This document shows positions 1 to 5,766 of a stretch of DNA of 12,493 bases, piece after piece; positions within the stretch are counted from its first letter, which is position 1, and each line of letters opens with the position of its first letter. The stretch comes from Baffinella frigidus. Its lineage: Eukaryota; Cryptophyceae; Cryptomonadales; Baffinellaceae. The notes beneath the pieces are model-generated. The model was not told the origin of the DNA and did not search any database. It was given only the letters and a program-made list of their open reading frames with translations. The translations under genes and the position numbers were made by a program. The stretch is from positions 167,198 to 179,690 of the forward strand of contig MU646512.1 in NCBI GenBank assembly GCA_026770585.1. Reading direction: 5' to 3'.

Positions 1-4
1 GGGT

Positions 5-50
<46 letters not shown>

Positions 51-83
51 GGTTTAGGGTTGGGGGTTGAGGGTTTCGGGGTG
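1..83 (+). repeat. TTGAGGG telomere-like heptamer array
   Basis: The window opens inside an array of about eight nearly perfect TTGAGGG units. It then degrades through TTTAGGG, TTGGGGG and TTTCGGG. The heptamer phase and GGG core match the plant/alga telomere repeat TTTAGGG with a fixed third-base change. The left edge is cut by the window, so the array may be longer. It could be interstitial or subtelomeric. Confidence 0.9.
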
Positions 84-306
84 CTTGCCGATTGACTGGG
101 AGACCTTGACGGACCCCTTCCCCGCGATCAGAATCTGCCACACGTGAAAATAAACATTATTCGATATAAATTAATACAATTTATTCTACGGGGGAGGGCT
201 AGGTGGTTTCTTGGAGCCATTTTCACCCATATCCTGCGGTTACTTTTCCGTAGCCGCTTCCCCGCGATTAGAATCTGCCACCCGAGAGAAAAAAAAATAT
301 TGGATA
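84..306. other. AT-rich spacer between two 28-bp direct repeats
   Basis: No gene is recognised here. A direct repeat beginning CTTCCCCGCGAT and ending near TCTGCCACACG lies at 117-144 and again at 257-284, differing at two positions, with a 140-bp period. The DNA between the copies is AT-rich and differs from its surroundings. This could be a diverged tandem duplication or an insertion flanked by a duplicated segment. Confidence 0.6.
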
Positions 307-411
307 TTCATAGGCTAACGTCCTGAAAATGGGGTAGTTAGGCATACGGCATTGCCTAGGACCTCCTACCGTAGGCCTAACTACCCCATTTTCAGGCCGT
401 TACCCTATTAA
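307..411. repeat. Fold-back element, family A, short copy
   Basis: The arms ATGGGGTAGTTAGGC and GCCTAACTACCCCAT form a long inverted repeat that extends outwards through CTGAAAAT/ATTTTCAG and CGTTA. The centre carries CCTACCGTAGG. A second, longer copy lies at 6582-6740 with the same outer ends, swapped left for right. There is no coding capacity, so this looks like a MITE-type element. Confidence 0.85.
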
Positions 412-423
412 CACGGACTCGTC

Positions 424-570
424 GCGAGCGAACCACCAACCCTCACGGGAGGACCAAATCGTCGATTTTAAACCCCTGGATTTACCTTGCAGACCCCCCG
501 AAAAAGGGGGTCTGCCCAGGTAGATCCAAGGTTTTAAAATCGACGATTCGCTCGCTGGCGGGTCGGTGGA
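424..570. repeat. Fold-back element, family B, copy 1
   Basis: The family is defined by arms reading CCAACCCTCACGG, then ACCAAATCG and TCGATTTT, with the complement on the other side. This copy has a central hairpin of GCAGACCCCC (489-498) and its complement (506-515). GCGAGCGAA (424-432) pairs with TTCGCTCGC (548-556). The left arm carries about 25 extra bases unmatched on the right, so the stem is discontinuous. Confidence 0.8.
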
Positions 571-593
571 AGGTGGGCTGCCGGGGTGCGAAC

Positions 594-731
594 ACCAACC
601 CTCACGGAAAGACCAAATCGTCGATTTTCAGACCTCAAAATCACCTTGCAGCGGGGTCGGATCTGACCCCGCTGCAAGGTGATTTTAAGGTCTGAAAATT
701 GACCTTTTGGTCCTTCCCTGAGGGCTGGTGG
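594..731. repeat. Fold-back element, family B, copy 2
   Basis: Same outer arms as copy 1 (CCAACCCTCACGG and ACCAAATCGTCGATTTT). The core is a nearly perfect 30-bp stem from CAGACCT through TTGCAGCGGGGTC, a 6-base GGATCT loop, and the complement, with one mismatch. The transcript of either strand would fold into one long hairpin. No open frame of interest. Confidence 0.88.
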
Positions 732-903
732 GAGGCTGCCACCCGCCGGGTGTGGCTGCTCACGGAGGGCTGAGGACGGAGGGCTGAGGACGGGGGCGGG
801 TGAGGGTGGAACGGGTGAGTGGGGAGGGGCAAGCATCAACTCAAGGCGCAGCCTCCCCGTTTGGGGTCGAAGTTGGGGTTATGCCATCTCAGGTTCGGGG
901 GCT

Positions 904-1488
904 TCAAGCTTCGGGATTCGGGATTCGGGATTCGGGATTCGGGTAGGGAGGGAAAGACACCCGCTGCATCTCAGTGACCCGCTTCCCGACAGATCTCGCA
1001 GCAGGCCGCTCATCCTCCTCCTCCGCCTCCTCCTCCCGATCCTCTCCCCTGGCGCCGCGCGCCCCTCCCCTTCCCCGCTTACCGGGCTTATTTGTTCCGC
1101 GCGGGGACTGCCCCCCGCGCGCGGAAGGCCCCCCCCCGCCACGCTTTGAAGGGGGCGCCGTCCCTCCCCCACGAGCCGTCCCCCCCCCTCTTGTCTTCGC
1201 CGCCCCACCGCGGCCTGCGCCGCGCGCCCCGCCACGGCTCCCGCCGCCACCTCGCGCCGCCGCCATGCACAGCGCCCCCTGCTGCAGCTCGGCTGGCGGC
1301 ACGAGGGCGAACATGCATCGCTGATCCAAAAAAAGCCCAGCGAACCTGCTCCCGGCGAATGTCGCGCTGCGCTGCGCTGCGGAGTGCAGGAGAGGTGCAT
1401 GCGGGGCGAGGAACCCCACGGGTAGGAACGCGGATGCGTCCCGCGGGAGGAGCCCCGTGCACAGGAGGGCAGCCAGAAGGGTCCGCAT
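904..1488 (-). CDS. Secreted or plastid-targeted RGG-rich hypothetical protein
   Basis: A 194-residue frame on the minus strand whose product I do not recognise. Residues 1-20 look like a classical signal peptide: a short basic start (MR), a hydrophobic core TLLAALLCTGLL and a cleavage site ASA, followed at once by FLPVGFLAP. Phe at +1 after ASA is the hallmark of preproteins for complex red-lineage plastids. The next ~55 residues are Ser/Ala-rich with basic residues and few acidic ones, as expected of a transit peptide, ending near ALCMAAA. From about residue 77 the chain is rich in RGG and GRGG, then an acidic stretch (EDREEEAEEEDE, ~150-162). RGG boxes commonly bind RNA. The last ~15 residues are translated from a GGATTCG microsatellite, so the true 3' end may be spliced or truncated. 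It diverges from the gene at 1702. Other frames here stay open because the DNA is GC-rich; this one is preferred for its targeting signal. Confidence 0.55.
   Translation of the reverse strand: MRTLLAALLCTGLLPRDASAFLPVGFLAPHAPLLHSAAQRSATFAGSRFAGLFLDQRCMFALVPPAELQQGALCMAAARGGGGSRGGARGAGRGGAAKTRGGGTARGGGTAPPSKRGGGGPSARGGQSPRGTNKPGKRGRGGARGARGEDREEEAEEEDERPAARSVGKRVTEMQRVSFPPYPNPESRIPNPEA
908..944 (+). repeat. ATTCGGG heptamer microsatellite
   Basis: About five tandem units of the 7-bp word GGATTCG (ATTCGGG in another phase). It overlaps the 3' end of the minus-strand frame at 904-1488 and encodes its repetitive PNPESRIPNPE tail. The 7-bp period with a GGG core resembles the telomere-like arrays elsewhere in the window. 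Confidence 0.85.
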
Positions 1489-1701
1489 GGCGTCTCTTCT
1501 CGATCTCGTTTGTCACTTCCCACCCCAACTTAGTGGAATGCATCGAGGATTTGAGGTGGCGTTTCTGTCCGAGGGGCTCGTCGAAAACGAACATATTCCA
1601 CATGAAAATGGCTCAAGCCGCATCCTCCATTTTATCCACTTCGGAGCGGCCCCCATCGAGGATCCCATCGAGGTCCCATCGAGGCGAGGAATCCTCCTGG
1701 G
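1489..1701. promoter_or_regulatory. Divergent intergenic region with CCCATCGAGG repeats
   Basis: The 213 bp between the two divergent starts (1488 minus, 1702 plus) presumably holds both promoters. No clear TATA box was found. Three tandem copies of CCCATCGAGG with one- to two-base spacers lie at 1652-1685, and a related GCATCGAGG at about 1540-1550. These are candidate regulator sites or a small minisatellite. The promoter role is inferred from position only. Confidence 0.4.
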
Positions 1702-2193
1702 ATGAGGATGAGGGCACGTGGCGCGCACGCCGCCTCTCTGCTCCGCGTACTCCTCCTGCTGAGCTGGACCTCCTGGGGCGCATCGCGGGCCTCCTTGCTT
1801 TTTTCCCCTCCATCATCAACACCTAATAATTTTGGGGCCAAGGTGCAGCTGGCCACATGTGGGCAGAAGCTGCGGGGCAGCTCGGGCCGGGGCGCGGTCT
1901 GGGTGGGACCTGCGGATGGAGCAGCGTTGGGGGGCGTGACTTGCTCTTTCTACGGAAGGAGGTCGCCATCAAGAGCGACGGGTGGTCTGCGGCACACTTC
2001 ATCTCCATTGAGCGCTGCTGCTGTCGCCGGGGGGGGAGCGTCGGGCGGCAGCAGTGCTGAGCTGCGCGCTCGTGCATCGGGCGAGGAGGAGGAGGAGGAG
2101 GAGCAGGAGGGTCGGGGGGAAGCGTCGGGAGAGGAGGTTCGCGCTGCGACCCCTTCTTACCAGAGACACCTACCGTTTGAAGTCCGTTTCTGA
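1702..2193 (+). CDS. Secretory or plastid-targeted hypothetical protein, acidic C-terminus
   Basis: A 163-residue frame, product not recognised. It starts with a basic n-region (MRMRARGAHAA), a hydrophobic stretch SLLRVLLLLSW and a small-residue site (GASRA) before SLLFSPPSS, which reads as a signal peptide of about 30 residues. A second Met at residue 3 could equally be the start. Residues 35-120 are rich in Ser, Gly and Arg with few acids, as in a transit peptide. A run of seven Glu follows (GEEEEEEEQE), then a short polar tail. The frame ends at TGA 2191-2193. A possible 49-bp intron (2182-2230, GT...CAG) would replace the last residues with 16 codons ending at TAA 2279-2281, reading DEEEERRGLIPIDPDP; both ends are phase-compatible, but the donor GTCCGT is weak. 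Homology to the divergent neighbour is not evident beyond the shared layout of signal, low-complexity basic part and acidic part. Confidence 0.5.
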   Translation: MRMRARGAHAASLLRVLLLLSWTSWGASRASLLFSPPSSTPNNFGAKVQLATCGQKLRGSSGRGAVWVGPADGAALGGVTCSFYGRRSPSRATGGLRHTSSPLSAAAVAGGGASGGSSAELRARASGEEEEEEEQEGRGEASGEEVRAATPSYQRHLPFEVRF

Positions 2194-2261
2194 TTGAGTA
2201 TCGCCACGTAGCAGCTTCTCTTCCCATCAGGATGAGGAAGAGGAGCGGCGGGGCCTAATCC

Positions 2262-2510
2262 CTATAGACCCAGACCCGTAAACCCTAGACCTTAGACCCT
2301 AGACCCTAGACCCTAGACCCCAGACACTCCGACCCTAGACCTTAGACGCTAGACCTTAGACCTTCTTTCTTCTTTCTTTGTTACTCTCGACCTTAGACCC
2401 TAGACCTTTGACCCTAGTCCTAGGTCATAAACCCCAAACACTCATCCCCAAACCCTAGACCTTCAATCCTCAACCCTCAACGCTCACCCCTCAACCCTCA
2501 ACCCCAAACT
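2262..2510 (-). repeat. Degenerate TCTAGGG and TTGAGGG telomere-like arrays
   Basis: On the plus strand this reads as CCCTAGA units (about 2280-2420) followed by CCCTCAA units (2465-2510), with scattered mutations. The complements are TCTAGGG and TTGAGGG. A pyrimidine-rich CTTCTTTCTTCTTTC tract at 2362-2389 resembles the start of the conserved repeat at 4508 and 9965. Confidence 0.8.
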
Positions 2511-2511
2511 C

Positions 2512-2648
2512 ATCTCCATAAAAGTATTAATTAATTGCTTTTGGCGCTAAGAAATTTACTACACAAATGCTCTACTATTACTTGTATAAGCAAATCGTGT
2601 AGTAATTTTCGTTGCCAAAAAGCAATTCATTAATACTTGTATGGAGAT
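2512..2648. repeat. Fold-back element related to family E
   Basis: The terminal arms ATCTCCATA with AAGTATTAAT and the complement at the right end form an AT-rich inverted repeat. Internally ACTACACAAA pairs with GTGTAGTAAT, the same core as the family E copies at 4221 and 11545, but the outer arms differ. No coding capacity. Confidence 0.75.
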
Positions 2649-2663
2649 TAAAACGCTCAGTCG

Positions 2664-3427
2664 GAAGAGGAGGAGGAGGAGGAGGAGGAGGAGGAGGAGG
2701 ATTCCGCTCCAACACCCAGGATGATTCCCTGATGAATGAAACAACTTTCCAATAAATATCATTCGTCACGAGGAAGAGGAGGAGGAGGAGGAGGAGGAAG
2801 AGAAGGAGGATTCCGCCCTGTAACATGATTGTATGGGTATCGAATAAATTTCATTCATGTTTATCAGGAGGAAGAGGAGGAGGAGGAGGAAGGGCGGCGA
2901 GCGATGGTAGAGAAGGCGTTATGCCGACGGGCCAAGATGGACGTCAAACACGCCGCGGTGGTGATTGACAATTTATTAAACCCTGCGTTGCCGAGGAGGA
3001 AGAGGATTCCGCTGACACCCAGGATCCAATACGTTTTATTCATCAGGAGGAGGAGGAGGAAGAGGAGGAGGAGGAGGAGGATTCCGCTCAGTAACATGAT
3101 TGTATGGGCTTCGAATAGATTTCACTCATCTTTACCAGGAGGAGGAGGAGGAAGAGGATGAGGAAGGGCGGCGGGCGATGGCAGAGAAGGCGTTGCGGCG
3201 ACGGGCCAAGATGGATGTCAAACACGCCGCGGTGGTGATTGACAATTTATCAAACCCCGCGTTGCCGAGGAGGAGGAGGATTCCGCTGACACCCAGGATC
3301 CAATACGTTTTATTTATCAGGAGGAGGAGGAGGAAGAGGAGGAGGAGGAGGAGGAAGGGCGGCGGGCGATGGCAGAGAAGGCGTTGCGGCGACGGGCCAA
3401 GGCAGGCGCGACGCCTCTCTCGCAGGT
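2664..3427 (+). repeat. Compound tandem array, ~271-bp units with GAG-rich cores
   Basis: GAGGAGG microsatellite blocks alternate with AT-rich spacers that begin ATTCCGC and end near TCATCAGG. Two full higher-order units start at 2810 and 3081 (period 271-274 bp). Each holds a spacer starting CTGTAACATGATTG or a close variant, a GAG run, a ~150-bp segment starting GGGCGGCG, and a second spacer containing ACACCCAGGATCCAATACG. A third unit is truncated after 3357. The 150-bp segment can be read as EEGRRAMAEKALRRRAK followed by DVKHAAVVIDNL, matching no protein I know. All frames through the array are repeat-derived, so I do not call a gene. Confidence 0.8.
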
Positions 3428-3551
3428 TAGAGCGCTGTGCCGAGAAGTTGGCCACCGAAAACTGGGAAATGGGAAAATTGGAGCTATTCTGCCCACTTTG
3501 AGAAATTTATGGTACTAAATTTCTCAAAAGTTGACAAAATGGCTCAAATTT
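3428..3551. mobile_element. Family C TA-flanked fold-back, right end lost
   Basis: The left end TA-GAGCGCTGTGC, then GAGAAGTTGGCCACC, matches the complete copies at 5320 and 11815. The element runs through its centre into the right arm (GACAAAATGGCTC) and then breaks into a CAAATTTCACTCATC spacer of the neighbouring tandem array. The right terminal repeat is missing. Confidence 0.85.
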
Positions 3552-3662
3552 CACTCATCTGCATCAGGAGGAGGAGGAGGAGGATGAGGAAGGGCGGCGG
3601 GCGATGGTAGAGAAGGCGTTGCGGCGACGGGCGAAGGCGGGCGCGACACCTCTCTCGCAGGT
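3552..3662 (+). repeat. Partial fourth copy of the GAG-rich tandem unit
   Basis: It starts with a TTTCACTCATCTGCATCAGG spacer end, followed by a GAG run and GGGCGGCGGGCGATGG. It continues into CGACGGGCGAAGGC and GCGCGACACCTCTCTCGCAGGT, as in the partial unit before 3428. Both partial units end exactly at a family C insertion, which shows they are copies of one event. Confidence 0.8.
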
Positions 3663-3836
3663 TAGAGCGCTGTGCAGAGAAGTTGGCCACGGGAGATAAT
3701 GGAATTCGAGAAATTGGAGCCATTTTGGCAACTTTTGAGAAATTTGGTACCATGATTTTCTCAAAAGTGGACAAAATGGCTCCAATTTTCCCATTTTCCC
3801 ATTTTCCGGTGGCCAGCTTCTCTGCACAGCGCCTCT
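3663..3836. mobile_element. Family C TA-flanked fold-back, near-complete
   Basis: A Tc1/mariner-type MITE candidate. The TA at 3663-3664 is followed by GAGCGCTGTGCAGAGAAG. The right arm ends CTTCTCTGCACAGCGC at 3831 and then decays to CTCTCTCGC instead of GCTCTA. Almost the whole element is one fold-back with about 80-bp arms around a GGTACC-like centre. No transposase frame. Confidence 0.88.
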
Positions 3837-3867
3837 CTCGCAGGTTACGAGCCTCTCTCTCGCAGGT

Positions 3868-4059
3868 TACAGTGGACCTACCCTAACACATACCCGTCGG
3901 GGCCGGACTGATTGAGTATGTGTGGAGGGTAGGTATGCGTTATGGTGTCCACCCTTCAGGCATACTTCCTTGCAGGGGGAAATCGGGGGCCGGCCGAAGG
4001 AGTATGTGTGGAGGGTACGTATGTGTTACGGTAGCCTGTGTTAGGGTAGGTGCACTGTA
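3868..4059. mobile_element. Family D TA-flanked fold-back, copy 1
   Basis: Terminal repeats TA-CAGTGGACCTACCCTAACA (left) and TGTTAGGGTAGGTGCACTG-TA (right). The CAGTG...CACTG ends next to TA resemble Tc1/mariner ends. Internal subrepeats such as GTATGTGTGGAGGGTA occur twice. The copy at 7991-8182 is the reverse complement of this one. The empty target site is present beside it (about 3835-3858), which supports TA duplication on insertion. Confidence 0.9.
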
Positions 4060-4085
4060 CGAGCCTCGTGCGCCGCCAATGCAGT

Positions 4086-4151
4086 CCCTAAACCCTAAAC
4101 CCTAAACCCTAAACCCTAAACCCTAAACCCTAAACCCTAAACCCTAAACCC
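4086..4151 (-). repeat. Interstitial TTTAGGG telomere repeat array
   Basis: Nine perfect CCCTAAA units on the plus strand, the complement of the canonical plant/alga telomere repeat TTTAGGG. It lies 26 bp after a family D element and 8 bp before the outer fold-back at 4159, so it is clearly interstitial in this assembly. Confidence 0.95.
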
Positions 4152-4158
4152 AGACCAC

Positions 4159-4449
4159 AATAGAATCCTAGCTCTGCCTGACGCGGGATAACTGGTCGTC
4201 TTCACACCAAAAGTTGACGGATCTCATACGCAAACACTTACAATTTATAAACTGGATTTCAATCAAAATTACTACACGTCTGCTTTAATATCACTAATAA
4301 ACATCGTTCTGTGTAGTAAATTTCATTGAAATCATTTTATAAATTATAACTGTTTGCCTATGAGATCTGCACTGAAACCCGGGGAATTGACTTCCGGTCT
4401 CGCCCAATTGGCGAGACCAAATCGTGAGAGGCACAGCTAGGATTCTATT
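4159..4449. repeat. Outer fold-back, family F, carrying a nested element
   Basis: AATAGAATCCTAGCTCTGCC at the left end is matched by its complement (GGCACAGCTAGGATTCTATT, one mismatch) at the right end. The interior contains the family E copy 4221-4366 and a small hairpin GGTCTCGCC/GGCGAGACC near 4396-4420. Either one element landed inside another or this is a composite unit; only one copy is present here. Confidence 0.7.
4221..4366. repeat. Fold-back element, family E, copy 1
   Basis: The ends ATCTCATACGCAAACACTTA and TGTTTGCCTATGAGAT are inverted. Internal arms AATTTATAAACTGGATTTCA and ACTACAC pair with GTGTAGTAA and TTTATAAATT. A second copy at 11545-11690 is nearly identical over its whole length. 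AT-rich, no coding frame. Confidence 0.88.
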
Positions 4450-4496
4450 CCGCAAGGCGTCCATCTGGTGAGTTTCTGGTACACGAGCGTGACTAC

Positions 4497-4609
4497 CCGG
4501 GTCCGACTTCTTCTTTCTTTCTTACTCTCGATACAGGTCCTAAAACAGGTCCTTGAGCCTTGAGTTGAGTGATACAAAAGTCTATGAGCCTTAAGAAACC
4601 GGGTCCGAC
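4497..4609 (+). repeat. Conserved ~92-bp repeat, copy 1, with 11-bp flanking repeats
   Basis: A core at 4508-4598 starts TTCTTCTTTC. It contains GATACAGGTCCTAAAACAGG and TTGAGCCTTGAGTTGAGTG, and ends AGCCTTAAGAAA. It is about 92% identical to 9965-10055. CCGGGTCCGAC flanks it on both sides (4497-4507 and 4599-4609), which could be a target-site duplication. TTTCTTA near the start can pair with TAAGAAA at the end. It matches no RNA gene I recognise. Confidence 0.75.
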
Positions 4610-4635
4610 AGCGCCTCCTCCGGTGTCGGGTACGG

Positions 4636-4770
4636 CACCAACCCTCGCGGTGGCACCAAATCGATGATTTTCAATTTCCCGATTCCTTTAGAAAATGGCT
4701 CCGCCACAGGTGAATTCGCCTGGCTGCCCGGGTAAACCTAAGATTTCAAAATCGACGATTTGGTGTCGAG
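4636..4770. repeat. Fold-back element, family B, copy 3
   Basis: Left arm CCAACCCTCGCGG, then ACCAAATCGATGATTTT; right arm AAAATCGACGATTTGGTGTCG. The centre contains AGGTGAATTCGCCTGGCTG, a decayed version of the palindrome in copy 4. The right terminal bases are diverged. Confidence 0.75.
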
Positions 4771-4795
4771 TGCGGCCTCTCAGACTTCTTCGGGG

Positions 4796-4968
4796 ACCAC
4801 CAGCCCTCACGGAAGGACCAAATCGATTGATTTCGACCTGTTCCCAAAAGGTGATTTTGTACCAAGATTGGGACATAAGTTAACACAGCCAGGCGAATTC
4901 GCCTGGCTGGCAAGGTAAATCCGAGGTCTGAGAATCGACGATTTGGTCTCTTCGTGAGGGTTGGTCGG
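4796..4968. repeat. Fold-back element, family B, copy 4
   Basis: Ends ACCACCAGCCCTCACGG and CGTGAGGGTTGGTCGG, with inner ACCAAATCGAT and ATCGACGATTTGGT arms. The off-centre core is a perfect 22-bp palindrome at 4887-4908 whose half-site is AGCCAGGCGAA. It lies 26 bp from copy 3. Confidence 0.8.
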
Positions 4969-4969
4969 A

Positions 4970-5319
4970 GGTACGCCGCGACGCCGCTCTCGCATGTTAC
5001 GATTGCACTTTGGGGTTAAGTGTTTTGACGATGGCGCTTTGGGGCTTTGGGGCTGGTGTTTGGTGTTTGGTGTTGGGGAGTTAGCTGACTTAGGGTGCGG
5101 TGGTTCGGGTGTGGGGCTGCCTCAACCAGGCAGCGGCAGCGGATCCTCACGCCTGTCGGATTTATAAATCCCAAAAGAGGGACATCCGTTAAATTTTGAC
5201 GTTTTTTTTACGAGAACCGTCGACTTTCACCAATGCTTCCTTATCTCCGTGGCCAACTTCTCTGCACACCGCGGTATGGCAGGAGTGGTTGAGGCCTGAA
5301 TCTGGGGTCTCTGCAAGGG
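4970..5319. other. GT-rich spacer with small dispersed repeats
   Basis: No gene is recognised. It contains TTTGGTGTTTGGTGTTGGGG (about 5046-5075). A 27-bp segment with GGCAGCGGCAGCGGATCC at 5127-5153 recurs at 5707-5733. A decayed right end of family C (GTGGCCAACTTCTCTGCACA) lies at about 5247-5268. A 27-bp segment GCGGTATGGCAGGAGTGG... at 5269-5295 recurs at 5685-5711. Confidence 0.6.
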
Positions 5320-5494
5320 TAGAGCGCTGTGCCGAGAAGTTGGCCACCGGAAAATCGAAAAATCGGAAAATTGGAGCCATTTTGTCAACTTTTGAGAAAT
5401 TGTTGGTACTAAATTTCTCAAAAGTTGACAAAATGGCTCCAATTTCTCGATTTTCCATCATTTTCCGTGGCCAACTTCTCTGCACAGCGCTCTA
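5320..5494. mobile_element. Family C TA-flanked fold-back, complete
   Basis: The TA at 5320-5321, then GAGCGCTGTGCCGAGAAG, pairs with CTTCTCTGCACAGCGCTC and the TA at 5493-5494. The 171-bp body is a nearly continuous inverted repeat around 5405. No transposase frame; the apparent frames on both strands (reading NFSAQR and similar) are products of the arms. Confidence 0.92.
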
Positions 5495-5766
5495 ACCCGC
5501 CTTCGCCCGTCGCCGTCACGTCTTCTGTGTTGCGCTGCCGCGGCAGCGCAACCTCACGCCGTGCCACAGCGCGCTCGGCTGGTTTTCGCTCTGTAACCCC
5601 CTGCGTTTCGTGACTTACGGGTATCCAACAATTTTCACCATATGGCGTGTGTGGTTGCGCGTTCATACAATAACTCGTCTTTCCCCGCGGTGTGGCAGGA
5701 GTGGTTCAGGCAGCGGCAGCGGATCCTGACGCCCGCGCAGCGCCGCACCCTCCGCACCCTCTTCCC
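5495..5766. other. Unique spacer with perfect 24-bp palindrome
   Basis: No gene is recognised. The palindrome at 5529-5552 is GTTGCGCTGCCG followed directly by its complement. The 27-bp repeats at 5685-5711 and 5707-5733 (copies of 5269 and 5127) are joined here, and the first GC-rich module (GACGCCCGCGCAGCGCCGC) of the next array follows at 5721. Confidence 0.65.

Noticed and set aside
1-83. True chromosome end
   Set aside because: The array is the TTGAGGG variant and similar arrays lie throughout the window in both orientations, so a terminal position cannot be inferred.
974-1826. Long plus-strand frames across the divergent gene region
   Set aside because: GC-rich DNA leaves these frames open; they oppose the minus-strand frame that has a good signal peptide, and they show only Pro/Arg/Ser-rich low complexity.
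3428-3836. Short frames reading NFSAQRSNLRER and similar
   Set aside because: They are encoded by the inverted arms of family C elements and recur at every copy on both strands.
5691-5735. tRNA-like A-box (TGGCAGGAGTGGTTCAGGC) suggesting a tRNA or SINE head
   Set aside because: The word resembles the A-box of Ser/Leu tRNAs, and a copy lies at 5277, but the D-stem does not pair and no B-box or anticodon arm follows.
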